Shown: positions 29,068 to 37,848 of the stretch, in pieces
Layout of the letters: each line of letters begins with the position of its first letter
Position numbering within the stretch: the first letter of the stretch is position 1
NCBI GenBank assembly: GCA_903939515.1
Contig: CAJAHH010000013.1
Coordinates: 28,464 to 92,463, forward strand
DNA length: 64,000 bases
Source of the DNA: an uncultured Verrucomicrobiota bacterium
GTDB lineage: Bacteria; Verrucomicrobiota; Verrucomicrobiia; Limisphaerales; UBA9464
Reading direction: 5' to 3'
Position numbers and translations under genes: made by a program
Notes under the pieces: model-generated
Databases searched by the model: none
What the model was told of the DNA's origin: nothing
Seen by the model: the letters and a program-made list of their open reading frames with translations, nothing else

Positions 29068-30219
29068 TTACTCCCGGCGGAAAGTCAGCACGGGCATGTC
29101 CCGCAGGCTAGATCGTCGCAAGACTGCAATGTACCGGCGGGACAAAGCCCCCAAACGCGCAGTGACGCGAACTTCGAAGGTGCTGCTGACGGTAGAGAAA
29201 ACCGCCAGCGGCGTGCCTTGGTTGGGCATCACCGGAACCCCCTGCAAGCGGGCGATGTCTTGGGGTCCGCGGGCCGGCGTGTCATCGTAGGTGCCATCCA
29301 CCCCATCCATGCCCGCGCGTTGTTCTTGGATGTTGCGGGCAATGTTTTCGTCACCACCGCAGGCCATGACCAAAACAGGGTACGGAGCCGTGTTGATATT
29401 CACCTGACCGCTGGACACCGCCGAGAACACGTCCGCCAAGCCCACCGACCCTGCGATACTCTGTCCCAGAAAGGTGGATTGGACACGCCGCCCCATTGAA
29501 TCAACCGAGTGCCTACCGCCACTGCCGCCACTTTCGCCAGTACCACCGCCACTGCGGGGTCCCCAGTACAACTGCGGAGTGATTCCTCGGATTTTGAGCA
29601 ATTCCGACATGTCATCGATCGGGCCATTCTTAGCGACATAGGGAGGATTGAGCATCCGGTAAAAATCGCTCTCTGCGCCGCCACCCATGGCCGAATCGTC
29701 ATTGGGGTCGATCCAGTCCCGGATCGCTGAAGAAACATCGGCCGAGTCCGAGCCTCCGGCACCGCACAACTGCAAGATCAACTCCAACAACTGGGGATTG
29801 CGGGTGGCGATGGAGTTGATGTTGATGTAGCGCTCTGCGTCCACGATCTCGATGGAAATGGTGCCATCCCCAAGAGCCACATCCGTCAAGGAGACGCCCT
29901 CGAAAGGATTGTCTGCGATGTTCGTCGGACCTACACCGCCGGCCCAAAACTGGTTGAGTCCGTCGTAAGTCTGTTCACCGGGTATCTGCCGGGACAACGA
30001 CAGAACCCATTTGGCCATCTCAATGCCTGAGCGTCCCATCCACTCCATCTCGCTCTCGCTCTGGGTGCGAGTCGCCAGGCGACCCTCCACCTTCATCGTG
30101 TAGGCAAAGGCTGTGACGATGACCGCCATCGCGAAGATCAGCAGCATGACCATCAGCAGCGCCACACCCCGCTGGCGGTTTTTGGGGCTCGCCTGCGTCT
30201 GGACAAAGTTATTGATCAT
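29068..30219 (-). CDS. gspK: General secretion pathway minor pseudopilin GspK
   Basis: The last gene of the minus-strand pseudopilin operon encodes 383 residues from the ATG at 30219, which overlaps the gspJ stop by 4 bp. The N-terminus RGVALLMVMLLIFAMAVIVTAF is the pilin-like helix. The mature part has the GspK pattern: YININSIATRNPQLL near residue 130, IRDWIDPNDD, INTAPYPVLVMACGG near 290, and a helix-hairpin-helix-like segment. GspK caps the tip of the T2SS pseudopilus. The frame upstream to 30378 is the gspJ region in another frame. Confidence 0.88.
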   Translation of the reverse strand: MINNFVQTQASPKNRQRGVALLMVMLLIFAMAVIVTAFAYTMKVEGRLATRTQSESEMEWMGRSGIEMAKWVLSLSRQIPGEQTYDGLNQFWAGGVGPTNIADNPFEGVSLTDVALGDGTISIEIVDAERYININSIATRNPQLLELILQLCGAGGSDSADVSSAIRDWIDPNDDSAMGGGAESDFYRMLNPPYVAKNGPIDDMSELLKIRGITPQLYWGPRSGGGTGESGGSGGRHSVDSMGRRVQSTFLGQSIAGSVGLADVFSAVSSGQVNINTAPYPVLVMACGGDENIARNIQEQRAGMDGVDGTYDDTPARGPQDIARLQGVPVMPNQGTPLAVFSTVSSTFEVRVTARLGALSRRYIAVLRRSSLRDMPVLTFRRE

Positions 30220-30908
30220 GGGGCGCCTCCGATCACGCCCTGAGCCTCGCGGGGCACCGCAACGGTCGGCAAGCGAACCACCCGGCTGACGATTTGCGCT
30301 GGCTCCCGAGAACCCTTCGACACGCCAAAACCCAGTGTCACACGAACGATCACGGGCAACTGATTGGTCGAAAGCCACTCCTCAACAAAGTCCCGCTGCT
30401 GACCATCCCAAAACTCCAACTGGAAGAGCTGAACCTCACGCGCCAAGACAATGCTCGCCGGCTCGCCGCCGCTCTCGAAGTCTGCCAGCAAGGAGTTCTG
30501 TTCGAGCACCAAGTCGTTGCCGCCCGGAGGAACGTAGAAACTGACACGGCGGATACGTTCGCCTCCGAACATTCCGCTGTTCGGGAACGAATCCGAAAGG
30601 TCGGCCGCGAAGCTCACCGCGGCAAATTGACCCGCCGTGTCGGCTTGAAAGAAGTACAGCCGCGGATTGGATGCAAACATCGTGGCCGACGCGAGGGCGT
30701 CTTCGACGGTACGCATGGCCATACGAGCCCGCTGAGAATCTGTGGTCGAACGGATGGCAGCCTGCGAACTCTGGAAGATCAGCCTCCAAGTCGAGTAGAT
30801 CATCATGAGGATCAGAGCGAAGAGGAAGATAGCCACCATGACCTCCATCACCGTGAAGCCTCCCCGCCGCAAAGATCGGGCGCTGCCCCCCCTCAATTCT
30901 CTCATCAT
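30216..30908 (-). CDS. gspJ: Minor pseudopilin GspJ-like
   Basis: A 230-residue prepilin-like protein with the processing site RRGGFTVMEVMVAIFLF (Gly at -1) and a membrane helix. A mostly beta C-terminal domain follows, with SFYVPPGGNDLVLEQNSLL. Position between gspI and gspK, size and the FTVMEV leader support GspJ. Starts and stops of gspI, gspJ and gspK overlap by 4 bp, so the tip complex is translated in a coupled way. Confidence 0.85.
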   Translation of the reverse strand: MMRELRGGSARSLRRGGFTVMEVMVAIFLFALILMMIYSTWRLIFQSSQAAIRSTTDSQRARMAMRTVEDALASATMFASNPRLYFFQADTAGQFAAVSFAADLSDSFPNSGMFGGERIRRVSFYVPPGGNDLVLEQNSLLADFESGGEPASIVLAREVQLFQLEFWDGQQRDFVEEWLSTNQLPVIVRVTLGFGVSKGSREPAQIVSRVVRLPTVAVPREAQGVIGGAP

Positions 30909-31306
30909 CGGGCCCCTTGGACATATTGTTTGGGGAAATAGAGCGCGCTCATGCGGCGCTCCGAACCTTTAGGACCACCTATGATGACAAAGTCGGCACG
31001 GAATAAACCATTGGTTCCCACCTCGTAGACCGAACGGCTCCATTGGTAGCCGGGGTAGAGCTTACCAAAATCGCCATGGTCGGACAGTTCTTCCAGGCGA
31101 TTGGAAATCGACAACTCGGCCGCGAGACTACTGGCGTCCACCTCGACCCGGTTGAGGGATTTGGCCGATTTAAGCGCCGTGGAACAAACTGAGATAAACC
31201 CAAAGAGTGCCAGCGCCATGATGGCTGAGGCGACGGCCACCTCAATCAACGTGAACGCCGCACCGGCCTGACCACGGCGGGCTGGGATGACAAGATGGCA
31301 CTTCAT
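30905..31306 (-). CDS. gspI: Minor pseudopilin GspI-like
   Basis: A 133-residue protein from the ATG at 31306 with the leader GAAFTLIEVAVASAIMALALFGF; the residue before the cleavage site is Ala, not Gly. The short mature domain and the order H-I-J-K fit GspI, a member of the pseudopilus tip complex. The start overlaps gspH by 4 bp. The frame upstream to 31384 runs through gspH and is not needed. Confidence 0.83.
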   Translation of the reverse strand: MKCHLVIPARRGQAGAAFTLIEVAVASAIMALALFGFISVCSTALKSAKSLNRVEVDASSLAAELSISNRLEELSDHGDFGKLYPGYQWSRSVYEVGTNGLFRADFVIIGGPKGSERRMSALYFPKQYVQGAR

Positions 31307-31890
31307 CGAAGATCCTCGATTGAAAGCCGCGCCGTAATGACTTCCAAAACAAGTCGCTTCACGTCGAGCCCTCCTTTCAGCCAACTGAGTTCGGCGGTCA
31401 TCGCATCGCTCGTTCCATTGGGAAAGAACCGGATCGCAGCCAATGGGGAACTCATCATGTTCTGTCCGTTCACCAAAAGACTTCGGAAGGCGACATCGTC
31501 ATTGAGTTGCCCATGGTACGGAGGTTTAGCCAAGGGACCAGAACTCATGGACTCGGAATCCCGAAGCCGATCAAACGAGGCCATCGAAACCCCGTTGGTG
31601 GCCCCCATTACGCCTTCCGGTGCTGGTTCGACCAGAACCCGCCCCTCTGCACCGTAGAGTACCACCTGCATCGGCCGATTGCCCATGATGGCCCGGGCCC
31701 GCGCTTCATTGCAGGCCGATTCCATAACCTCGAGAGCCTCGGCCATGGGCCCCTTCTTGTTGGCCATGAAGCGGGGAACCGCCACGAACATCATCACGGA
31801 CACAAGCATCACCGCCACCACCAGTTCGATCATGGTAAAGGCGGCGCGGGTGGCGGCACCTTGGAATCGAATGTGGAAGGCCGTCCTCAT
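31303..31890 (-). CDS. gspH: Minor pseudopilin GspH-like
   Basis: A 195-residue prepilin with the leader RAAFTMIELVVAVMLVSVMMF (Ala at -1) and the GspH-like segment EALEVMESACNEARARAIMGNRP, where GspH/FimT proteins have their ARxxAxxR-type motif. The C-terminal part has AAIRFFPNGTSDA, which matches the common FxxxG-style GspH end. It lies 12 bp after gspF in the same operon. Confidence 0.85.
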   Translation of the reverse strand: MRTAFHIRFQGAATRAAFTMIELVVAVMLVSVMMFVAVPRFMANKKGPMAEALEVMESACNEARARAIMGNRPMQVVLYGAEGRVLVEPAPEGVMGATNGVSMASFDRLRDSESMSSGPLAKPPYHGQLNDDVAFRSLLVNGQNMMSSPLAAIRFFPNGTSDAMTAELSWLKGGLDVKRLVLEVITARLSIEDLR

Positions 31891-31902
31891 CGCTTCAGTC
31901 TG

Positions 31903-33201
31903 TTAGCGAGTGGAAATGCTTTCGGTGATCTTGAACATTGCCGACATCACACCCAAGAGCATGAAGCCGACCACAAAGGCGATGGCCACGATAATCACCG
32001 GTTGGATGAGGTTAGTCATCGCCGTCAAACCGACATTGAGGTCGTTCTCGTAGGTATCCGCCACATTGGACAAGGCCGCGGGCACGTCGCCGGTCTCCTC
32101 ACCAATCTTAATCAGGTCGATCATCAGTTGCGGAAACAGTCGGCTCTTAGCCAGGGGTTGCGCCAAGGTCTTGCCGTCGGTGACGGCCTCGCGGGTGCGG
32201 GCGATGGCCTCCTTGATCACTACGTTGGGCATGACTTGCTCGGTGATGCGCAGAGCCTGCAACACCGGCACACCATTCTGAAGCAGGGTCGAAAGCGTAC
32301 GCGCGAACTGCCCAAACAAGTTGAGTCGGACCACCTTTCCAATGACGGGAAGCTTCATTACCAGACGGTCCAATGACTCGCGACCCGCCTTGCTAGCCCG
32401 GTAGCGCCGGAAGCCGGCCACCGCAGCACCACCGGCCAAAAGCAATGCCCACCAGTAGCCGCTGAGAAAACTGCTCATGGCGATGAGCAGTTTGGTCATG
32501 GCCGGCAACTCGATTTTGGTGTTATCGAAGAGCGTCATGAACTTCGGCAGCATGACCGTCATGAAGAAGATGACCAGCGCTCCACCGACGACGCAGACCA
32601 CGGCCGGATAAATCATGGCCGACTTGAACTTCGACTGAACCTCGGCAAACCGATCAAAATGGGCTGCCTGCCGCCGCAGAACCTCTTCGAGCGCGCCGGA
32701 CTGCTCACCGGCCCGAACCATGTTGATGACCAGATCCGGGAAGATGTGGTTCTGGCGAGCCATGGCATCGGAGAGGCTGCGACCCTCGGTCACATCCTGC
32801 TTCAGTTGGCGACTGGCCTCACCGGGAATCCCCTTGGAAGACAGGCTTTCCATGCTGCGCAGGGCCATCGTGAGAGGCATTCCCGCACGAAGCAAATTGG
32901 CCAACTGGAGCGTGTACATGGCCAACTCCTTGAGTCCGGGCTTTTTGGGACCCCGTGCGAACAGACGGCTTAATCCCGCTTTGGATCCTTCGGCGGCCGC
33001 GGCCCGGGCTGCGGGTGAACCGGCCGACGACGAAGACGAAGACTTCGCCGGCTTGGACGAACCCTTTGCTTGAACCACGGAAACTGGGATCACTCCCAAC
33101 CGTTCGACCTGCACGACGGCAGCCGCACGGTCCCCCGCTTCGAGGACTCCTTCGACGACTTCACCCGAACGCCGCCGTGCCTTGTAGTTGAATTGCGCCA
33201 T
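31903..33201 (-). CDS. gspF: Type II secretion/type IV pilus inner-membrane platform protein GspF
   Basis: A 432-residue protein from the ATG at 33201, beginning AQFNYKARRRSGEVVEGVLEA, the usual GspF/PilC opening. Two T2SF domains (about residues 110-235 and 310-430) contain LRAGMPLTMALRSM and TLLQNGVPVLQALRITE, and three membrane helices are visible. A Ser/Ala-rich linker (about 45-75) precedes the first domain. GspF forms the platform that couples the assembly ATPase to pseudopilus growth. gspE, gspD and gspG are not in this window, so the rest of the system must lie elsewhere. Confidence 0.93.
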   Translation of the reverse strand: MAQFNYKARRRSGEVVEGVLEAGDRAAAVVQVERLGVIPVSVVQAKGSSKPAKSSSSSSAGSPAARAAAAEGSKAGLSRLFARGPKKPGLKELAMYTLQLANLLRAGMPLTMALRSMESLSSKGIPGEASRQLKQDVTEGRSLSDAMARQNHIFPDLVINMVRAGEQSGALEEVLRRQAAHFDRFAEVQSKFKSAMIYPAVVCVVGGALVIFFMTVMLPKFMTLFDNTKIELPAMTKLLIAMSSFLSGYWWALLLAGGAAVAGFRRYRASKAGRESLDRLVMKLPVIGKVVRLNLFGQFARTLSTLLQNGVPVLQALRITEQVMPNVVIKEAIARTREAVTDGKTLAQPLAKSRLFPQLMIDLIKIGEETGDVPAALSNVADTYENDLNVGLTAMTNLIQPVIIVAIAFVVGFMLLGVMSAMFKITESISTR

Positions 33202-33262
33202 GTCGCGTGCCGTTTGGATAACCGGCGCGCGCCGAAAGTTCCATCTCCCCGATGCAGAGGCT

Positions 33263-33574
33263 TCAGCTGACCGCCAAGAGAGAGACCCTTTGTCCCTCGG
33301 CGTTGCGGCTAATTCCCTGACCGCGCGGGTCCACCTGCAAGGTGCCATCCACCCAGAAGGCATACTGGTGGTGGCCATGGCGGATGCTCACTGAAGCCTG
33401 CCAAGACCCATCAAAGGCTTGAGCCATTGGATTGGAATCCGGGTTCCAAGCGTTGAATTCTCCCACGACCGCCACTTTTTGAGCCTGGGGAGCCAGGCAG
33501 ATGAAGTGGACCGGGACCAGCGCCTTGGAACCAAGGGATCGCGGGGGACCTGGAGGACGGGAAGCCGAGTTCAT
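33263..33574 (-). CDS. Small stand-alone glycogen-binding (CBM48/AMPK1-like) domain protein
   Basis: A 103-residue protein made almost entirely of an isoamylase-N/AMPK glycogen-binding fold. Visible are VHFICLAPQAQKVAVVGEFNAWNPDSNPM, with its conserved WNP, and the HHQYAFWVDGTLQVDPR strand pair. The last residues hold NAEGQRVSLLAV. Such stand-alone domains occur in PVC and related genomes and probably bind glycogen or starch-like glucans; no catalytic part is present. It lies upstream of gspF on the same strand, 61 bp apart, without an obvious functional link. Confidence 0.8.
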   Translation of the reverse strand: MNSASRPPGPPRSLGSKALVPVHFICLAPQAQKVAVVGEFNAWNPDSNPMAQAFDGSWQASVSIRHGHHQYAFWVDGTLQVDPRGQGISRNAEGQRVSLLAVS

Positions 33575-33763
33575 GAATTCTAGAAAGCGTCTTGGGCGGC
33601 ACTAAGTCTTACTCTTTAACTCTGCGCGCCATCCGAGAACCGGCTAAGAAAACCATTTGTAAACCGGGGGCAAGTGGATTTCGCAACAATCCATCGATTC
33701 CTCAAATCCACCGCCCTGCAGACGGGTTGCAGATTCAACCATTTCCAGAGAGTCTCACTGGCA

Positions 33764-34498
33764 GTGTTGGGCACTTGGATTAATGCCGTTGCCGGGGTTG
33801 GGGCCCTCCTGTGGGCTCGACGCCCCCTAGGCAAAGACAATCAACCTCCCGACTTGGGGCGATTCCGCTGGGGGGCCGCTGGTTTGGCGGCGCTCATCGG
33901 CGGGACCGGGATCATCCATGCCCTGCCCACCCCAATGTCCGGGGCGATCCGATATTTGGGCATTGCGCTGGTCGGCCTCGTGTTGGGCAACCTCACCGGC
34001 CGAATTTTGGGCCTGCAGCGGGTTCTAGACGCCTGGGGACGCACCCTTTCGAGCCATCTGCCCAGCCCTAATGGAAAGCCCACCGATGTGCCAGGTGCGC
34101 TGTCCATCGGGGCCCTTCTGGCTCTCAACCCATTGCTCATCCCCGCAGCCGTCCAGGACGGACTGGAACATCGGTGGGTCGGACTGGCCTTGAAGTCAGT
34201 ATTGGACGCAGTTGCGCTCTATGCGTGGGTTCGGAGCCTATCCCCAATCCGATGGAGCCTGTCCCTTCTGATGCTGGGGGTGATCCTCGTCTGGCAGGCT
34301 TGCTGGGCGGCGGGCGCGGCAGCCTTGGCCGGTTGGCTCCAAGCCCAGGGCGTTTCCAATGGGCTCATGACGGCTTGCAGCCTGCTGATTCTTTGCAGCG
34401 CCCCAGCCATCGCCGGTGTGCGTCGAGCCGCTCTGGCCAATTTGTTGCCGGCGCTCGTCTGGATTCCGGCCCTTACATTCTGGCTCCGCGGTGGATGA
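33764..34498 (+). CDS. DUF554-family membrane protein (YqgA-like)
   Basis: About 244 residues and seven hydrophobic segments. The GTG at 33764 is chosen because DUF554 proteins start close to a GTxINA motif, here VLGTWINAVAGVGALLW. An upstream GTG at 33674 would add 30 residues of non-hydrophobic sequence. Other family-like parts are GIALVGLVLGNLTGRILGL and ALSIGALLALNPLLIPAAVQDGL. The function of DUF554 transport-like proteins is unknown. It is divergent from the CBM48 gene. Confidence 0.7.
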   Translation: MLGTWINAVAGVGALLWARRPLGKDNQPPDLGRFRWGAAGLAALIGGTGIIHALPTPMSGAIRYLGIALVGLVLGNLTGRILGLQRVLDAWGRTLSSHLPSPNGKPTDVPGALSIGALLALNPLLIPAAVQDGLEHRWVGLALKSVLDAVALYAWVRSLSPIRWSLSLLMLGVILVWQACWAAGAAALAGWLQAQGVSNGLMTACSLLILCSAPAIAGVRRAALANLLPALVWIPALTFWLRGG

Positions 34499-34564
34499 CC
34501 GTTGCGTAATGGCACCTAGAGCCCGCGCTTCCCTCGTTCACAATCGGTCTTTAAGCTTCAGGCC

Positions 34565-35314
34565 ATGATCCCGAGGTTGAACTCCCTTCCAAGTGGGGCG
34601 GCGCTGTGGTCGGTGCTCTTGGCGCTACCCCTCTTTGCGCAAGTTCCAATCCCTCCGGCCCAGTTGGCCAAACTGCCACCCGCCCTGAAACGACCGGTGG
34701 ACTTCAAAACGGAGGTTTATCCGCTGTTCAAGGCGGCCTGTTTCAAGTGCCACGGCCCCGATAAGCAGAAAGGGAAATACCGCATGGATACCCGGGAAGG
34801 CGCTTTCAAGGTGACCGACGACCACGGCCCCGCTATCCAGGCCAGAGACAGTACCAAGAGTGCGATCATCCTCATGGCCGCTGGGTTGATCGAAGAAATG
34901 CTCATGCCTCCACCCGGAGGCAAGCCCGGTGAGAGCGACCCGCTTACCGCTGAACAAATCGGCCTGCTTCGAGCGTGGATCGATCAAGGAGCCGTTTGGC
35001 CCGATGGACCCATCGTCGAAGTAATCCAGTCGGTTCGCTTCCAGCCAGATATTCAGAAACTCTTGGCCGCTTCCTGTGCCAAATGCCATTCCGGAGCAAC
35101 CGCCGAGGGCGGGTTCTCGGTGGATTCACTCGAAGGGTTGCTCACCGGAGGCAAGTCCTACGGTCGGGTCGTTGTGCCCGGCGACCTCCGCAAGTCGTCA
35201 CTCCTGACCATCCTCGCCGGAAAGGATGAGGACATTCCCAAGCCAGAAGCCCACCGGGTTTCCGAGAAGTCTCTCAAACAGGTGGAGGAGTGGATTCGGC
35301 AGGGTGCGAAATAG
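34565..35314 (+). CDS. Exported c-type cytochrome of the planctomycete PSCyt1 type
   Basis: A 249-residue protein with a signal peptide (ALWSVLLALPLFAQ) and two CxxCH haem motifs: CFKCHGPDKQKGKYRMD near residue 60 and CAKCHSGATAEGGF near residue 178. The first, with KYRMDTREGAF and later MPPPGGKP, is the pattern of the PSCyt1 domain common in Planctomycetes and Verrucomicrobia. It therefore appears to be a duplicated, periplasmic or surface haem protein without the usual PSD1 partner. Its last 41 bp overlap the convergent RibD-like gene. Confidence 0.85.
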   Translation: MIPRLNSLPSGAALWSVLLALPLFAQVPIPPAQLAKLPPALKRPVDFKTEVYPLFKAACFKCHGPDKQKGKYRMDTREGAFKVTDDHGPAIQARDSTKSAIILMAAGLIEEMLMPPPGGKPGESDPLTAEQIGLLRAWIDQGAVWPDGPIVEVIQSVRFQPDIQKLLAASCAKCHSGATAEGGFSVDSLEGLLTGGKSYGRVVVPGDLRKSSLLTILAGKDEDIPKPEAHRVSEKSLKQVEEWIRQGAK

Positions 35315-36056
35315 CGCTGCGGTCGGCGCGGACATACTGCAGGAAGCGCTCATTACCCACCGTTTTCACACGAACCAAGCGGAAGCGCACCGCATCCGCC
35401 AGGCAGGCCGCCAAGGGGCCGTCTGCGATCGTGGGTGCAGCCTGTCCCCCAAAGATCCGGGGCACCCAGGTAAGTCGGATCTCATCGACACAGTCCGCGG
35501 CCAAAAGAGTGGCATTCACCCGTCCCCCGCCTTCCGCAACCAAGCGACGGATCCCGTGGCGCCCGGCCAACCAGGCCAAGGCGGCCGGAAAATCGACCTG
35601 CCTTCCGGGCGAACTCCAAACCTCAGCTCCGAGATCACGCAATCGTTGCAGATTTGGTTTCGAAGCGTTTCCAGCGCTGAAAATCACGATTGGGGCCCCG
35701 GGACGCTTCCATAATTCTGCCTCAGAGGACAGAGATCCGGAGCCACTCACCACCACTCGGACGGGCTCTGGAGCCAACCCTGCTCGCCGCCGGGCGTCCC
35801 TATGTTCCGAGGAGCCTGTCCCCAAAGTGGCTCCGGTTTCTTCGACGGTTCGCGCTCCACACAGGAGGGCGTCGGCGGTAGCCCTCAGGGCATAGAGGGC
35901 CTTTTTGTCATGTGGGCTCCCAAAAGTGGTCACCTCGCGGCCAGCGGTGGCCACCTTGCCATCCGCCGTCATGGCCATGTTGATGACGACGTACGGTCGC
36001 CGCCCGGCTTCCGGTATTCCGGCAAGCGGTTCAGTGGAGGAACATGGCGTCGCCAT
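35274..36056 (-). CDS. RibD C-terminal-like (dihydrofolate reductase-fold) reductase
   Basis: A 260-residue protein from the ATG at 36056. It has the RibD/HTP-reductase pattern: RPYVVINMAMTADGKVA, ALLCGARTVEETGATL, LRDLGAEVW and LVAEGGGRVNATLLAADCVDE, with the GGG pyridine-nucleotide loop. The family reduces a pyrimidine intermediate in riboflavin synthesis or related pteridines with NADPH. The deaminase domain of bifunctional RibD is absent. The start overlaps the queA stop by 26 bp. The C-terminal tail overlaps the cytochrome gene on the other strand. Confidence 0.83.
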   Translation of the reverse strand: MATPCSSTEPLAGIPEAGRRPYVVINMAMTADGKVATAGREVTTFGSPHDKKALYALRATADALLCGARTVEETGATLGTGSSEHRDARRRAGLAPEPVRVVVSGSGSLSSEAELWKRPGAPIVIFSAGNASKPNLQRLRDLGAEVWSSPGRQVDFPAALAWLAGRHGIRRLVAEGGGRVNATLLAADCVDEIRLTWVPRIFGGQAAPTIADGPLAACLADAVRFRLVRVKTVGNERFLQYVRADRSAISHPAESTPPPV

Positions 36057-37101
36057 AACTAAAGAATCGATATTGCTCTCGAATTGCCGCCGCGTACGCC
36101 GATTGAACGCGTTCGCGCCCCCCAAGCCCCCCCGGATCGGCAAAGGCGCTGACCAACATCAACAAGGTGCTTCGAGGCAGATGGAAGTTCGTCAGGAGCC
36201 CGTTGACTATGCGGAACCGATAGGGAGGGTGAATGAAAATGCGAGTTCGACCGGTGCACGGTTGGATGGGGCCTTCGGTCTGGGCGGCTACGGTCTCCAA
36301 AACGCGCATGCTGGTAGTCCCCACGGCGATGACACGCCTCCCCGATGCTCGAGCGTCATTGAGTGATTGAGCAGTATCACTACCCAAAATATACCGTTCT
36401 TCGTGCATGGTGTGCTCGGACAGCGACTCTGCCTTAACCGGAAGGAAGGTTCCGGCCCCGACGTGCAAGGTCACGTAGCACAGACGAACCCCCTTGGCCT
36501 CCAGAGAACGCAAAATCCGGTCCGTAAAATGCAGACCTGCCGTCGGTGCGGCCACCGACCCCGCAGTACAACCATAGACGGTCTGATACCGGACAGCATC
36601 TTCTTCGCTGGCGCCCTGCTCGCCTCGCTCAATGTAGGGAGGCAGGGGAATTTGACCGATCTTGGGGAGCCGTTCCCAGAAGAATTCCGGTTGCTCCCAC
36701 CGTACCAGAATGTGCCCGTCCGGATTCTTATCGATGACCTCGCACACCAGTTGGTCCGTCCCGGGTTCACCGAATTGCAGGCGCATGCCCGGTCGGACTC
36801 GTTTTCCGGGACGGACCATGGACCACCAAAAGCCCGTTTGAGCCTCCTCGAGCAACAAGAGTTCGACGCGACCTGGCGACTCGAGTTTCCGCCCCTGTAA
36901 ACGAGCGGGAATAACCCGAGAATTATTCATCACCAAAACATCGCCTTCCCTTAAAAGGTTAACGATATCGGAAAACTTCTGATGCACGTGACCCCCGGAA
37001 TGACGGTCCAAAACCATCAGTCGAGACCCGTCCCTCTCCGCAGGTGGAGATTGGGCAATGCGATCAGACGGCAGGTCGAAATCAAAATCCGCTACACGCA
37101 C
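36031..37101 (-). CDS. queA: S-adenosylmethionine:tRNA ribosyltransferase-isomerase
   Basis: This 356-residue enzyme transfers and rearranges the ribosyl part of SAM onto 7-aminomethyl-7-deazaguanine in tRNA, giving epoxyqueuosine. Visible are DFDFDLPSDRIAQSPPAERDGSRL at the start, VMNNSRVIPARLQGRK, GSVAAPTAGLHFTDRIL, VTLHVGAGTFLPVKAE and NFHLPRSTLLMLVSAF. Length and motifs are standard. It is divergent from the dcw cluster, sharing the intergenic region with mraZ. Confidence 0.97.
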   Translation of the reverse strand: MRVADFDFDLPSDRIAQSPPAERDGSRLMVLDRHSGGHVHQKFSDIVNLLREGDVLVMNNSRVIPARLQGRKLESPGRVELLLLEEAQTGFWWSMVRPGKRVRPGMRLQFGEPGTDQLVCEVIDKNPDGHILVRWEQPEFFWERLPKIGQIPLPPYIERGEQGASEEDAVRYQTVYGCTAGSVAAPTAGLHFTDRILRSLEAKGVRLCYVTLHVGAGTFLPVKAESLSEHTMHEERYILGSDTAQSLNDARASGRRVIAVGTTSMRVLETVAAQTEGPIQPCTGRTRIFIHPPYRFRIVNGLLTNFHLPRSTLLMLVSAFADPGGLGGRERVQSAYAAAIREQYRFFSYGDAMFLH

Positions 37102-37377
37102 ACAGGGAGGAAAAGGGAAACAACCCTGAATGTCGATCTGAACATGGCTTAAATGTTAACGGTATTCATTGGCTTTTCAGACTTAACTTTAATTGTGCAT
37201 AACTTGTTCATAACAGTTAGTAAGAAAAAGCAACGAGTTAGTTGCAAAAAGGGAGGCGGTTGCTGTAAGAAGTAGCCGTTCACAGGAATCAGTACTTTCT
37301 TGTGCTTCTGGACGAGGGGTAATCCCTCACACGCTCAAATGACCGCCGCAGGTGAAATCACAGAAATCGGAGCCGGT
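37102..37377. promoter_or_regulatory. AT-rich divergent promoter region between queA and the dcw cluster
   Basis: 276 bp with a distinctly AT-rich core (about 37150-37240), a sensible place for the divergent promoters of queA and mraZ. TTCAGA (37176-37181) with CATAAC (37198-37203), 16 bp apart, is a weak plus-strand candidate. Two CATAAC copies (37198 and 37210) are noted. In-frame GTG and ATG codons at 37300 and 37339 give longer MraZ versions. Confidence 0.4.
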
Positions 37378-37848
37378 ATGACTGGAGCAACTCCAGCATC
37401 CCAGCGACCCCGTTTCACCTGGCGCTACGACCACAAGCTCGACTCCCAGGGCCGGGTTCCATTGCCGGCCAAGTGGCGACCTGAAGATCCCTCCAGCCTG
37501 TCCCTCATGGCAGTCATGATCCGACACCCGTCGGAGGCAGAATTCGTGATGGTGCTGCCCGTCGAACAATTCGAACGCTTCAGCAATCCCATCTGCCAAG
37601 GGGACTTCACCGACCCGCTGAGACTGGCCGAGAGACACGACTATGTGGATCGGATCATCGAGCTAGAACTCGATAGCGCCGGGCGGATTTGTTTGCCCAA
37701 AGAAATGCGCGGAGCCGCAGGCCTGACCGATGACGTTCTTTTCGTCGGATGCATCGATCGATTCGAGTTGTGGAACCCTGAAGCCTATCAGACGGCCCGC
37801 CTCTCGGAACGGCTCATCAAAAAGGTCCAGAATCCCCAAAAGACATGA
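37378..37848 (+). CDS. mraZ: Transcriptional regulator MraZ
   Basis: 156 residues from the ATG at 37378. I chose this start because GGAG lies 9 bp upstream and the family begins close to the FTWRYDHKLDSQGRVPLPAKW motif. The two AbrB-like half domains are visible: YDHKLDSQGRVPLPAKWR and ELELDSAGRICLPKEMRGAAGL. MraZ is the conserved first gene of dcw clusters and usually controls the cluster by binding upstream repeats; clear boxes were not found here. The stop overlaps the next gene by 4 bp. Confidence 0.93.
   Translation: MTGATPASQRPRFTWRYDHKLDSQGRVPLPAKWRPEDPSSLSLMAVMIRHPSEAEFVMVLPVEQFERFSNPICQGDFTDPLRLAERHDYVDRIIELELDSAGRICLPKEMRGAAGLTDDVLFVGCIDRFELWNPEAYQTARLSERLIKKVQNPQKT

Noticed and set aside
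37105..37118. Two GGGA motifs 10 bp apart considered as MraZ boxes
   Set aside because: Only two copies, lacking the TGGG form and lying at the queA start rather than near the mraZ promoter.
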